DNA of 64,000 nucleotides from Larkinella arboricola (GCF_003259745.1 NZ_QLMC01000003.1:806001-870000); one strand, 5' to 3'. Shown: positions 42,375 through 51,930, counted from the stretch's first letter. Program-made: numbers and translations. The notes: generated by a model not told the origin, from the letters alone.

Positions 42375-45182
42375 ATGAAATTTCTTCTTACTGGAATCAC
42401 CCTGTTCGTATTCCATTTTGCCGTCCTCGCCCAAACAGGCTCCATCAAAGGGACGATTAAAGACGCCAAAAACGCCGAAGCCATCATTGGCGCTACCATT
42501 CAACTTGTCGGCTCGAATCCCGTCATCGGCGCGGTTACCGACGTTGAAGGCAACTTCGAGATCGCTAAAGTCCCCGCCGGGGTTCACCAACTGCAAATCA
42601 GCTCCGTTTCCTACGCTACCAAAACCGTCAACAACGTGCGGGTCGAAGCGGACAAAACCACCCTGATCAATTCGGCGCTGGAAGAAGACAACAAAACGCT
42701 GGCGGAAGTGATCGTGAAAGGCCAGCGCGGCACCAACACCGAAATGGCCGTCATCACCGAAATCAAGCAGATTGAGCAGGTGGCCGTCGGGATTTCGGCC
42801 CAGCAAATCTCACGCAGTCAGGACCGGGATGCGTCGCAGGTCATCCGCCGGGTGCCGGGCGTTTCGATTCAGGACGACCGCTTTGTCATCGTCCGCGGGC
42901 TGAACGAACGTTACAATACCGTGATGCTCAACGACGTTATTACGCCCTCAACGGAGGTGGATATCAAGTCGTTCTCGTTTGACCTCATTCCGAGTTCAGC
43001 CATCGACCGGATGTTGATTTTCAAATCGGGAGCCGCCGAACTGCCGGGCGATTTCGGGGGCGGTATTATCAAAATTTACACGAAAACCATCCCGGATGCC
43101 AATAGCTTCTACGCCGGGATTTCTACTTCTTACCGCGCCGGTACAACTTTCCAGAATCATAATACCCACCAGGGTGGCAAAACCGACTGGCTTGGTTTCG
43201 ACGACGGTACGCGCCGGTTGCCGTCCAATTTTCCGTCGCAACGTCGGATCAACGCTTTTGGGGCCTCGTCGGAGCCAGTCGTTAACCGGTTTAAGGCCCT
43301 CTCACCGTATTTCACGCTGCAAAACCGCATGGTGTCGCCGGATTTACGGGCGCAATTGGGGTTCAGCAAACGGTTTTACATCGGCAGCAAAGAACTGACC
43401 AATTTCACGAACGTCAACTACACCAATACGCACACGTTCTCCAACGTGGAGCAATACCGGTATTTTGCCGCTGATCCGACCACCGGCCATAGCGTCATCC
43501 AATACGCCTACAATGACCAGCTTTTGACGGAAAACACCCGGCTGGGCGTGCTGACCAACTGGGCGTTCATTCTGAATCCGCGCACGAAATTTGAATTCCG
43601 GAACCTGTTCAACCAGCTGGGAACAAAAGAGACAACCGTGCGCGGGGGGTACAACGACAACAACCTGGAACTGAACAACTACGCGTTCCGCTACGAGCAG
43701 AAAAGCATTTATACGGGCCAGTTGAGCGGTACGCACGAACTGAGCGGCCAAAGCCGTCTGCGCTGGACGGGTGGGTACGGTTTCACAAACCGTCAGGAGC
43801 CGGACTACCGACGGTTTACGTCGAGCCGTCCGCAGGGCAGCAACGAGCCGTTCCGCATCGACGTTCCGCAGCAACCCAGCCCGACCTTCCAGAATGCGGC
43901 CCGGTTTTACTCGAACCTGACGGAATACGTCAGCACGGGCCGGGTTGACTACGAATTCAAAAAAGCCGCTTCCGCCGAAACGGACGACAAACAGATTCTG
44001 AAACTGCGGGCCGGTGTGTATACGGAATACAAAGACCGGGCGTTCCGGGCGCGGTATTTCGGGATCGTGAACCCCAACAACGTCAGTGCGGAAATTCTGT
44101 CATTGCCGCCCGCGCAGTTCTTCCAGAATTCCAACCTGTCCTCAACGGGTCTGTATTACAACGAGGGTACGAACACGCAGGACCGGTATGATGCCCAGAA
44201 CACGCTGGTTTCGGGTTATGTGGGCGCTTACATCCCATTCTCGGCCCGGTTCAACGCAACGGTCGGTTTCCGGGGCGAATACAACCGTCAGCAACTGCAA
44301 AGCGTCGTCAACGGTGTGCAACGAATCCGGGTCGACAACCCCTTGTTCAGCCCGCTTCCTTCGGTTAATGCTTCGTATAACCTGACGGATAAATCGCTGT
44401 TCCGGCTGGCCTACAGCCTTTCGGTCAACCGTCCGGAGTTCCGTGAGCTGGCGCAGTTTTCCTACTATGACTTTAACTACGATGTGTCGCGGGTCGGGAA
44501 TCCGAACCTGAAAACCGCTACGATTCACAACGCCGATGCCCGCTACGAATTTTATCCGTCAGAAGGACAACTGATTTCGCTGGCGGCTTTCTACAAGTAC
44601 TTTATTAACCCGATTGAAGCCAAAATCAACTACTCCGGCAGTGGGGTGTCGTACACGGTCGACAACGCCAACAACGCCTACAGCATGGGCCTGGAACTGG
44701 AAGCGCGCAAGTCGCTGCGGGGAATGAGCGGTTCCGATTTTCTGGATAATGTGACGGTCTTGCTGAATGCAGCCCTGATCAAAAGCTCGGTGATTAACTC
44801 GTTCGTCGGTCAGGAAAACAACCGCTCGCTGCAAGGGCAGTCGCCGTACCTGATCAACGCCGGGATTTACTACGCCGATCCAAAACAAGGCTGGCAGGTT
44901 AACCTGCTTTACAACGTCATTGGCCGCCGGATTTTTGCGGTGGGCGACCGGTCAGTACAACCGACGATCTACGAAATGCCCCGGAACGCCATCGACATTA
45001 CCGTTACGAAACAGATTGGCGACCACTTCGAAATCCGGGCCGGTATTCAGGATTTGCTGAACCAGCCGTTCCGCCTGATTCAGGACTCGAATCTGGATAA
45101 AAAGATTACGGATACCGACGATGTGTACCAGCGGTTCCGGCGGGGTTCCTACTCAACGGCAGGCTTGATCTACAAGTTCTGA
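42375..45182 (+). CDS. TonB-dependent outer membrane receptor
   Basis: The 935-residue protein has a signal peptide (to about residue 20, FAVLAQ). A carboxypeptidase-like regulatory domain follows (GSIKGTIKDAKNAEAIIGAT, about 22-105), then a plug domain (GVSIQDDRFVIVRGLNERYN near 175) and a 22-strand-type barrel ending YSTAGLIYKF with a terminal Phe. It imports a substrate using TonB energy. The usual SusC signature is not seen and no SusD gene follows; instead a beta-helix lipoprotein gene begins 49 bases downstream, so they are probably co-transcribed. Confidence 0.93.
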   Translation: MKFLLTGITLFVFHFAVLAQTGSIKGTIKDAKNAEAIIGATIQLVGSNPVIGAVTDVEGNFEIAKVPAGVHQLQISSVSYATKTVNNVRVEADKTTLINSALEEDNKTLAEVIVKGQRGTNTEMAVITEIKQIEQVAVGISAQQISRSQDRDASQVIRRVPGVSIQDDRFVIVRGLNERYNTVMLNDVITPSTEVDIKSFSFDLIPSSAIDRMLIFKSGAAELPGDFGGGIIKIYTKTIPDANSFYAGISTSYRAGTTFQNHNTHQGGKTDWLGFDDGTRRLPSNFPSQRRINAFGASSEPVVNRFKALSPYFTLQNRMVSPDLRAQLGFSKRFYIGSKELTNFTNVNYTNTHTFSNVEQYRYFAADPTTGHSVIQYAYNDQLLTENTRLGVLTNWAFILNPRTKFEFRNLFNQLGTKETTVRGGYNDNNLELNNYAFRYEQKSIYTGQLSGTHELSGQSRLRWTGGYGFTNRQEPDYRRFTSSRPQGSNEPFRIDVPQQPSPTFQNAARFYSNLTEYVSTGRVDYEFKKAASAETDDKQILKLRAGVYTEYKDRAFRARYFGIVNPNNVSAEILSLPPAQFFQNSNLSSTGLYYNEGTNTQDRYDAQNTLVSGYVGAYIPFSARFNATVGFRGEYNRQQLQSVVNGVQRIRVDNPLFSPLPSVNASYNLTDKSLFRLAYSLSVNRPEFRELAQFSYYDFNYDVSRVGNPNLKTATIHNADARYEFYPSEGQLISLAAFYKYFINPIEAKINYSGSGVSYTVDNANNAYSMGLELEARKSLRGMSGSDFLDNVTVLLNAALIKSSVINSFVGQENNRSLQGQSPYLINAGIYYADPKQGWQVNLLYNVIGRRIFAVGDRSVQPTIYEMPRNAIDITVTKQIGDHFEIRAGIQDLLNQPFRLIQDSNLDKKITDTDDVYQRFRRGSYSTAGLIYKF

Positions 45183-45231
45183 GCTTTTTAAGATCACAAA
45201 TTCAACCATTTACAACCAATTTGACACGAGT

Positions 45232-46584
45232 ATGAAAAAGTTAACAACCTGGATGCTGGCGCTGCTGATGTGCGTAGTTACCCTGGGCATGATGGTTTCC
45301 TGTAACAATGGTGACGACGATGACGATGATCTGGGGCCTGAGCCCGTTCCGGGACAAGTAACGGAAGTGAGTGGAAATATTACGCAGAATACGACCTGGA
45401 CGGCCAGCAATCAGTACCTGTTGAAAGGCTTTGTATACGTGCAGCCGGGTGTAACCCTGACCATCCAGCCCGGTACGGTCATCAAAGGTGACCAGGCTTC
45501 ACGGGGTTCGCTGTTCATCCTGCCGGGCGCTAAAATCATGGCCGACGGTACCAAAGAGAAACCCATTGTTTTTACGTCGAACAAACCGGCGGGTCAACGC
45601 CGGGCGGGCGATTGGGGCGGTTTGGTGATCATGGGTAAAGCACCGGCCAACAAGAAAGATTTCAAGATTGAAGGCGAAGAAGTGTCGGTGGTGCCGGGCG
45701 GGACTACGGGCGATGCCGCCGACAACTCCGGTGTAATTCGCTACGTACGCATTGAATTCGCCGGAATCGCTTTCCAGACAGATAAAGAAATCAACGGTTT
45801 GACGCTGGCGGGTGTGGGCAACGGTACGGTAATCGACTACGTACAGGTATCGTATTCCGGTGATGATGCCATCGAGTGGTTTGGCGGTACGGTCAATGCA
45901 AAACACCTGGTGGCTTACCGGACGCTGGACGACGATTTCGATACGGATTACGGTTTTTCCGGTACGGTTCAATACGGTTTGATTCTGCGCGATCCGGCCG
46001 TTGCCGATCAGTGTACTTGCTCGGACTCAAACGGTTTTGAGTCGGATAACGACGGAACGGGTTCACAGGATGCCCCCCAAACGTCGGCCAGATTTGCGAA
46101 CATCAGCCTGTTTATCGCTCCGGGTGCCGTAAACAGTAAATACCGCTCGGCCTTCCGGATTCGTCGGAACTCGGCCATCAGCGTGTACAATTCGGTGGTA
46201 GCGGGTGCTTATCCCAAAGGCGGTCTGGAACTGGAAGGCGCTGATACCCAGAACAATTTTATCAACGGCAAAAGCGATTACCGGGGTCTGACCATTGTCA
46301 ACGCCAAATCAATTGTAACCGGCGACTCAGTACGGTTGAAGGCTGCTGATCGCAAAAACACGTTCGGCGCCGTCGAGACAGACCTCAAACTGGCCGCTAA
46401 TTTTAACTCACTAACGGGCCGTCCGGGTATGCTGCCCCAAACGGGTTCACCGCTGCTGAATGGTGGTGTAACGCTGCCGACGGGTCTGGAAGCCAACACG
46501 GTAATCGGGGCGTTTGGTACAACGGACTGGACCGAAACCTGGACCAACTTCGATCCGCAGAATACAGACTATACCCTGAATTAA
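45232..46584 (+). CDS. Surface lipoprotein with right-handed beta-helix
   Basis: The 450-residue protein is a lipoprotein: MKKLTTWMLALLMCVVTLGMMVSC with Cys24, followed directly by NNGDDDDDDLG, an acidic stretch like the Bacteroidota export signal for surface lipoproteins. The mature part has parallel beta-helix rungs (YVQPGVTLTIQPGTVIKG, GLTLAGVGNGTVIDYVQVSYSG, DYRGLTIVNAKSIV). It is the partner of the TonB receptor encoded 49 bases upstream and probably captures the ligand at the surface. It is not SusD-like (no TPR repeats). Ligand unknown. A terminator follows. Confidence 0.85.
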   Translation: MKKLTTWMLALLMCVVTLGMMVSCNNGDDDDDDLGPEPVPGQVTEVSGNITQNTTWTASNQYLLKGFVYVQPGVTLTIQPGTVIKGDQASRGSLFILPGAKIMADGTKEKPIVFTSNKPAGQRRAGDWGGLVIMGKAPANKKDFKIEGEEVSVVPGGTTGDAADNSGVIRYVRIEFAGIAFQTDKEINGLTLAGVGNGTVIDYVQVSYSGDDAIEWFGGTVNAKHLVAYRTLDDDFDTDYGFSGTVQYGLILRDPAVADQCTCSDSNGFESDNDGTGSQDAPQTSARFANISLFIAPGAVNSKYRSAFRIRRNSAISVYNSVVAGAYPKGGLELEGADTQNNFINGKSDYRGLTIVNAKSIVTGDSVRLKAADRKNTFGAVETDLKLAANFNSLTGRPGMLPQTGSPLLNGGVTLPTGLEANTVIGAFGTTDWTETWTNFDPQNTDYTLN

Positions 46585-46613
46585 TCTCAATTCTTTATAT
46601 TTGGTGTCGCACG

Positions 46614-46643
46614 AAAAGGCCGGGGCTTTGCTCCGGCTTTTTT
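46614..46643 (+). terminator. Terminator after the receptor/lipoprotein pair
   Basis: Bases 46614-46626 pair with 46630-46641 with one bulged G and one G-T pair, and a T-run follows to 46643. It lies 30 bases after the lipoprotein stop. Confidence 0.85.
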
Positions 46644-46947
46644 CTTATTTTAGGGGCCGATTTTGAGGAAACAGTTTAGACTACAAAACCTATTGGAAAA
46701 GTTGTCTATAGATTCAGGAATAACTAACTTGCCTGGCAAATAGGTAGTTGGGCCATTCCTGGCCGCTGTCTACAACCGAGAATCTTGACAGTTTGAGCTG
46801 TCTGTTTGTCTTTTGCGCTACAACCTGACATTTCAACGAATGGATGAGCAACCCAGGGGTTATTTCACTGGCTGCACTATTTTGGCGAAGATGCAGTTTT
46901 ATAATTACGCCCGAACGACACCGAAAAAACTATAGCCGTAGCACCAC
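46644..46947. other. 304-base intergenic region upstream of the Rrf2 gene
   Basis: No gene is supported. It is moderately AT-rich with short repeats (CTGTCT words near 46770-46810) and should contain the promoter, and possibly an operator, of the Rrf2 regulator. No confident promoter match was found. Confidence 0.4.
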
Positions 46948-47427
46948 ATGATTTCAAAGAAAGCCAAGTATGCCATTAAAGCGTTAAAAGTCCTTACCGA
47001 AGAATTTGGCAAAGGGCCTATCTTAATATCCTACATTTCGGCCAAAGAAAACATCCCTAAAAAGTTTCTGGAAGCCATTCTACTGGAGCTACGCAACCAC
47101 GGCATCCTGCAAAGTCAGAAAGGAAAAGGGGGCGGCTATCTGCTGCGGGTCGATCCGGAACGGGTAAATCTGGCCCAGGTGCTGCGGGTTATTGATGGCC
47201 CGATTGCCCCGACGCCCTGCGTTTCGCTTAATTTTTATGTGCGTTGCGACGATTGCAACGACGAAATCGCCTGCGCCATCCGGCCCATCATGGAGCGGGT
47301 GCGCGACGCCAATCTGGCCGTTTACGAGAAAACAACGCTGGCCGCCTTTGCCCGCCGGGAAGCCGAACACCAGGAAGTTGTGGTGAATCTGGTGGATACC
47401 GAAAATCAGGCAGCCAATCGAATATAA
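46948..47427 (+). CDS. Rrf2 family transcriptional regulator
   Basis: The 159-residue protein has an N-terminal winged helix (MISKKAKYAIKALKVLTEEF, IPKKFLEAILLELRNHGILQ, GKGGGYLLRVDPE). A Cys cluster at residues 91, 100, 103 and 109 (PCVSL, RCDDCN, EIACAI) sits where IscR-type regulators bind a [2Fe-2S] cluster (Cys92, 98 and 104 in E. coli IscR). It therefore may sense iron-sulfur, redox or a related signal. It is transcribed alone and has a strong terminator. Confidence 0.88.
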   Translation: MISKKAKYAIKALKVLTEEFGKGPILISYISAKENIPKKFLEAILLELRNHGILQSQKGKGGGYLLRVDPERVNLAQVLRVIDGPIAPTPCVSLNFYVRCDDCNDEIACAIRPIMERVRDANLAVYEKTTLAAFARREAEHQEVVVNLVDTENQAANRI

Positions 47428-47430
47428 GTA

Positions 47431-47462
47431 AAAAGCCCACGGCTCAAACCGTGGGCTTTTTT
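47431..47462. terminator. Rho-independent terminator after the Rrf2 gene
   Basis: Bases 47431-47442 are the exact reverse complement of 47449-47460, with flanking A and T runs. The symmetric form suits the convergent gene too. Confidence 0.93.
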
Positions 47463-47493
47463 AGTTAAATACTTATCGGTTTAAAACACCTTC

Positions 47494-48969
47494 CTAAGCG
47501 GGCTGGTGTTCCTTCCGGAGCAGGTCGTTGACGGTTTTGACCGGGTTGAAGGTAATCAGCGGCACTTCCACAAAAACCGTGTTCCAGTCGGCCATCGCGC
47601 CATTCCACAGACCGGGCAACTCCTGCGCTTTCAGTTCCTTCCCATCTTTTGACTTTGAGGTAATGAAACCCGTTTGCGGATCGCGGTAAGCGGGCAGGTT
47701 GTATTTTTCGCCGTCGCGGTTTTTCAGCGCACAAACCAGATCGACCGGATTGAAGTGCGTGGCTGTATCGAAAATCTGCTTCTGTTCGGCATTACCGAGG
47801 TCAATCTGCGCCGATTCCACAATTTGCAGCGAAACCGAACCGTCCGCGTTTTTAGCCCAGAATGGCCCGCCACCGGGTTCGCCCACGTTTTTCACCATCC
47901 CGCAGGCCCGTAGCGGGCGGTCGAGCTTCTGGCGGAAGTACGCTACTTTGTCGTCCTGCGTCCAATCGTCAAAACCGTCGGGCGGCAGAATGCAGAGCGT
48001 ATTACGCAAAAACTCGTCCAGTTCGGTCAGGTAGCCTTCGCTGACCATATCGTCGTCCAGCAACTCCTGGAACCGGAAAATCTGTTGCTGAATATCCAGC
48101 AGAATGGAGCCCAGCACTTTCTTATAAATAATGGTCTGCTCTTTCAGCGCATCCGGTACAACGTTGTCGATGTTTTTGATAAACACCACATCGGCGTCGA
48201 TGTCGTTCAGGTTTTCGATCAGCGCACCATGACCCGCCGGACGGAACAGCAGCGAACCGTCGGCATTTCGGAACGGCGTATTATCCGGATTAACCGAAAT
48301 GGTATCCGTCGATTTTTTCTGTTCGGAAAACGTAATCTCAAACGTAACCCCCAGCCTGGCTTCGTACTCCGGCTGAACGCGCTCAATCAGTTCTTCAAAC
48401 CGGCTGCGGTGCTCGGGCGAAACCGTGAAGTGAATCCGTACCCGGCCGTTCGCGTTTGCATAAGCCGCTCCTTCGATCAGGTGCTCTTCTACGGGTGTGC
48501 GCGGTCCTTCCGGATACCGGTGGAACAGCAGCAAGCCTTTCGGCAGATTTCCGTAATCCAGTCCCTCGCTGGTTAGCAACGCACTGAGTACGTGCTCATC
48601 GGTTTCCCCCGACACGCCTTTCAGGGCATCGTAAAACGCGAAATCGGACAGGCGGTCGAAAAATTCATCGACGGATTTATCGCGTTTGCCTTCCAGCGCG
48701 GCAAACAACGATTTAAACATCCGCGTGGCCGCCCCCGACGCCGGAACAAATTTCAGCAACGACAGCGAAGGCGCTTTCTGATCGAACGCCGACACGATGG
48801 CCGTTAAATTCTGTTCGTCGACGCGGATAACCCCATCCCCTACCGTTGCGGCTTTGATGACGGGCAGGAATGGAAACGTATTGATAAAATGCTGGATCTG
48901 TTCGTCAACCTGCTCAAGGGTGGCGCCCTGCGCCAGAATTTGATGCTGATCCTGTTCGGTGAATTGCAT
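47494..48969 (-). CDS. DUF4301 family protein
   Basis: The 491-residue cytosolic protein matches DUF4301, a Bacteroidota family of unknown function. Typical stretches are MQFTEQDQHQILAQGATLEQ, LLKFVPASGAATRMFKSLFA near residue 75-95, and GHGALIENLNDIDADVVFIK near 240-260, which resembles a nucleotidyltransferase/sugar-phosphate active-site region. VPASGAATRMFK suggests a phosphate-binding loop, but enzyme activity is unproven. Monocistronic, leftward. Confidence 0.88.
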   Translation of the reverse strand: MQFTEQDQHQILAQGATLEQVDEQIQHFINTFPFLPVIKAATVGDGVIRVDEQNLTAIVSAFDQKAPSLSLLKFVPASGAATRMFKSLFAALEGKRDKSVDEFFDRLSDFAFYDALKGVSGETDEHVLSALLTSEGLDYGNLPKGLLLFHRYPEGPRTPVEEHLIEGAAYANANGRVRIHFTVSPEHRSRFEELIERVQPEYEARLGVTFEITFSEQKKSTDTISVNPDNTPFRNADGSLLFRPAGHGALIENLNDIDADVVFIKNIDNVVPDALKEQTIIYKKVLGSILLDIQQQIFRFQELLDDDMVSEGYLTELDEFLRNTLCILPPDGFDDWTQDDKVAYFRQKLDRPLRACGMVKNVGEPGGGPFWAKNADGSVSLQIVESAQIDLGNAEQKQIFDTATHFNPVDLVCALKNRDGEKYNLPAYRDPQTGFITSKSKDGKELKAQELPGLWNGAMADWNTVFVEVPLITFNPVKTVNDLLRKEHQPA

Positions 48970-49044
48970 AAAAAATTCGGTATAGAATGCGGTTTTGTAT
49001 GAATGGCAAATACGAAAATTTGCCGTATCGAATCAAGCCGTTCG

Positions 49045-50151
49045 CTACCTAACTTCGTAAACGACCTCGTGGGCTTCCCAACTGGCCGGAACTTCCAGCC
49101 GGGCAATCATCCGGTCCATCGCCACATTAGGTACGACATGAAGCCGGTTGCGGTTCTGCTGCCGGAGCTGGGGGTACGGCACTTCCAGGTATACCAGCCG
49201 AACGCGGGCCTTGTAAGCGGCAAACAACTCAACCAGCTGCTGGCGAATCGGGCGGGTCAGGGTGGTAGCATTCCAGACAAACGAGGTGTGCTGCCGGAGC
49301 AGGCTTTTGGCTTTCTCTTTGGCCATCTGCACCACGTACCCCGTGCCTTCGCGATCGGCCGGATCAATCCGGAGTTGCCGCCGAAAATCGTCCAGACTCA
49401 CCACCGGCCAGCCCGGAAGGTGTTGGGCCAAGTACGTATCTTTCCCCGCGCCCGGCAAACCCGACAGCAATACAACCTCGCAAACCGTCGTATCGAAAGG
49501 TTCGTAGGTGGGAAACGCGTCTTCCTTGTAAAAGTACGTAAATCGGCTCAGACCGGAAGAGAATGGATAGGGCTGCCCCCAACACTTGTTTTCTTCGCAG
49601 TACGCCCGAAAAAAGGCGATTCGCTCCAGCAACTCATCCCGATCGGGTGAAATCCGGCCGCGCACATTGGCTTCGGCCAGAAGGGCCAGCAGGTGCGTAT
49701 CCACTTCCAGACTGGCCTGAATCAGCGACTTCAACGGGTCCGGTTTTTCAAAAAAACACAGGGGCAAATCGTGATAACGCACCAGTTTGGCAATCTGCTC
49801 CCGGATGTGGAAGGGAGCCGGAAAATAGCGATACAGCAATTCACGCGCGGTTTGCTCCCCCCGGCGGGCGTGGCCCCGGGACGTAATGCTGCCATCGGCC
49901 TCGATAACGGTTGTCGAGCGTTTTTCCACATCATGCAGCAAGGCCGCCGTCCACAGAATCTCCCGATCAAGTGGCGAAAGTTGCCGGTAGCCGGGAAGCC
50001 GTAACAGTTGTTTGATGACCATCCGGGTATGAACGGCCACATCACCCTCCGCATGGCAACGCGGGTCCTGCGGTACGTCGCGCATGGCCCGGACAAACCG
50101 GAATTGCTGTTCCAGTTCTTTCCAGCTTTTTCGGGAAGTCAACTGCCACAT
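49045..50151 (-). CDS. HD domain / P-loop kinase fusion protein
   Basis: The 368-residue protein has two parts. Residues about 35-200 are an HD phosphohydrolase-type domain (HTRMVIKQLL, WTAALLHDVEKRSTT with the HD pair, VRYHDLPLC). Residues about 222-368 are a P-loop kinase of the polynucleotide kinase type (VVLLSGLPGAGKDTYLAQHL Walker A, VVSLDDFRRQL, WNATTLTRPIRQQLVELF). Such fusions occur in many bacteria, often near RNA ligases, and are suspected in RNA end repair; no ligase gene is present in this window. Motifs of both halves look intact. Confidence 0.82.
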   Translation of the reverse strand: MWQLTSRKSWKELEQQFRFVRAMRDVPQDPRCHAEGDVAVHTRMVIKQLLRLPGYRQLSPLDREILWTAALLHDVEKRSTTVIEADGSITSRGHARRGEQTARELLYRYFPAPFHIREQIAKLVRYHDLPLCFFEKPDPLKSLIQASLEVDTHLLALLAEANVRGRISPDRDELLERIAFFRAYCEENKCWGQPYPFSSGLSRFTYFYKEDAFPTYEPFDTTVCEVVLLSGLPGAGKDTYLAQHLPGWPVVSLDDFRRQLRIDPADREGTGYVVQMAKEKAKSLLRQHTSFVWNATTLTRPIRQQLVELFAAYKARVRLVYLEVPYPQLRQQNRNRLHVVPNVAMDRMIARLEVPASWEAHEVVYEVR

Positions 50152-50268
50152 TACTGGATCGTTGTTTGCGGCAATACCGTGCCGGGCCGCGGGGAACGGA
50201 AAAAGCGGTTCACGACATGGCGTCCAGGAGATAGAACCTGACAGCAGGCAAAAAGTATCATTCTTAAA

Positions 50269-50712
50269 TCAGTCACCCGTAGCGTTGAGTGAACGGGCGT
50301 TCCAGGCAGCCAGGCTTTCTTCTTCTTTCTGCCGCATCTGCCGGGCTTCCTCCTCGGTTTTATCGCCGTACCCGCACAGGTGCAGCACCCCATGCGCCAG
50401 CACCCGCCGAAGCTCCTGTTCTTCGACTATCTTTAATTGCTGGGCATTGTCGCGAATCCGGTCGATGCTGATGAAAATATCGCCTTCCAGCCGCCCTTCT
50501 TCTTCGGAGTTATCAAACGTAATAATGTCGGTGTAATAATCGTGGTCCAGGTATTCGCGGTTGACCTGAAGCAGATAGTCATCGGAACAGAAGATGTAAT
50601 TCAGTTCGCCGACCGTAAAGCCTTCGCGTTTCGCTAATGCCGTAAGCCACTGGCGGGTTGGCACTTTCTGAGGGAGGTTAAACTGAATATCTTCTGTAAA
50701 AAAACGAATCAT
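50269..50712 (-). CDS. ybeY: rRNA maturation endoribonuclease YbeY
   Basis: The 147-residue metal-dependent RNase processes the 3' end of 16S rRNA. The active-site region reads LAHGVLHLCGYGDKTEEE: His107 and His111 are conserved, while the position of the usual third ligand His (GYDH in E. coli) holds Asp117. This substitution is common in Bacteroidota. DIITFDNSE and EGDIFISIDR upstream are further YbeY signatures. Leftward, 8 bases upstream of the DUF5009 gene. Confidence 0.95.
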   Translation of the reverse strand: MIRFFTEDIQFNLPQKVPTRQWLTALAKREGFTVGELNYIFCSDDYLLQVNREYLDHDYYTDIITFDNSEEEGRLEGDIFISIDRIRDNAQQLKIVEEQELRRVLAHGVLHLCGYGDKTEEEARQMRQKEEESLAAWNARSLNATGD

Positions 50713-50720
50713 ACTGTGGA

Positions 50721-51875
50721 TTATATTTTCACAAAAATCTTGTTCCGGTACAGCACGTAAAGCATCGTCCAGACGAGCAGCAGCGAGCCGAGTGCCTGAA
50801 AAACGTCGTGCCAGTGCTCGGCGGTGTATTTATAAAATCCGGCAAACAGAAGCTCCGACGTGTGGTCGAAAGCAATAAACCGGTACGCCAGGTACACCAC
50901 AATGGAGTTCATGCCGATCACCTTGAAAAAAAACGACCATCGCCGGTAGCCAAGCACATCAATGATACCGTAGAAAAGCGCCAGAAAAAGCAACCCCATC
51001 CCGGCGGTCAGCAAAATAAATGAACTCGACCACAGGTGCTTGTTGATGGGAAAATGAAGCCCCCACACCAGCCCGATACCGATGCTGATCAGACCTGCAA
51101 CGCTCAGGTAGCTTAGTTTAGTTCGCTCCGTTCTGTCCGATCGCAGGAGTTGCCCGGCCACGGTTCCCAATACCGTCAGGCAATGCGCCGGAAATTGGGT
51201 GAGCAGAGCATTTTCGTCGTAGGTTTTCTGCAACAGCCGTCCGGGCATAAACGTCTGATCGAACCAGGCAACCAGATTGCCTTCAAACGAAAGATCACCG
51301 CTGCCGTACCCCGGAACCGGAATGAGAAACAAAGCCGCGTAGTAGGCCAGCAGAACGCCAGCAACCCATACTAACCGCTGTTTCCAGGAAAAATTCAGAA
51401 ACAAAACCGTCGCTGCGAAACTGGCCAGACCGATGCGTCCCAAAACCGTCCCGAAGCGAATGTTGGCCGGGTCGAAAATATCCAGCGGGATGTTTTTATC
51501 CAGGATTCCCAGCAGAAAAAGAATCATCCACCGACGAAACGCCTTGCGGTATAGAACCGGCTTTTCCAGACCATTTTCCAGTCCGGCCTGCAGGGAAAAA
51601 GCGATTGAAACCCCGGCAATAAACAGGAAAAGCGGGAAAATGAAGTCATAAAACGTAAACCCGTGCCAGGCCGGGTGGGTCAATTGACCGGCAATCCAGT
51701 CGACCCAGGCCAGGCCCGTTTTGCCCTCCATACGTTCCAGAAACGCACCGCCCCCCGCAATCAGCAACATGTCGAATCCGCGCAGGGCGTCGATGGATAA
51801 CAGCCTTTGTGGCTTAGCTGCATGCCCGGATTGTACCGAAAGGGCCGCAGAACCGGTTTTGGTATCGGAATACAT
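50721..51875 (-). CDS. DUF5009 membrane acyltransferase-like protein
   Basis: The 384-residue protein has about 10-11 hydrophobic segments. RLLSIDALRGFDMLLIAGGGAF at the N-terminus and PAWHGFTFYDFIFPLFLFIAGVS are the signature of the DUF5009 / heparan-alpha-glucosaminide N-acetyltransferase (NagX-like) family, which transfers acetyl groups across the membrane to amino sugars or related substrates. Substrate unknown here. It is the second gene of a pair with ybeY upstream on the same strand. Confidence 0.88.
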   Translation of the reverse strand: MYSDTKTGSAALSVQSGHAAKPQRLLSIDALRGFDMLLIAGGGAFLERMEGKTGLAWVDWIAGQLTHPAWHGFTFYDFIFPLFLFIAGVSIAFSLQAGLENGLEKPVLYRKAFRRWMILFLLGILDKNIPLDIFDPANIRFGTVLGRIGLASFAATVLFLNFSWKQRLVWVAGVLLAYYAALFLIPVPGYGSGDLSFEGNLVAWFDQTFMPGRLLQKTYDENALLTQFPAHCLTVLGTVAGQLLRSDRTERTKLSYLSVAGLISIGIGLVWGLHFPINKHLWSSSFILLTAGMGLLFLALFYGIIDVLGYRRWSFFFKVIGMNSIVVYLAYRFIAFDHTSELLFAGFYKYTAEHWHDVFQALGSLLLVWTMLYVLYRNKIFVKI

Positions 51876-51930
51876 AACGAACAGGGAATCGTTTCAACCA
51901 AAAGCAGGTACGCAGGCCGGTATACTCACT

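Noticed and set aside
45298-45330. GAC/GAT repeats near the start of the lipoprotein gene, as a possible microsatellite
   Set aside because: It encodes the poly-Asp surface-export stretch after the lipid Cys, which is a functional protein feature of Bacteroidota lipoproteins.
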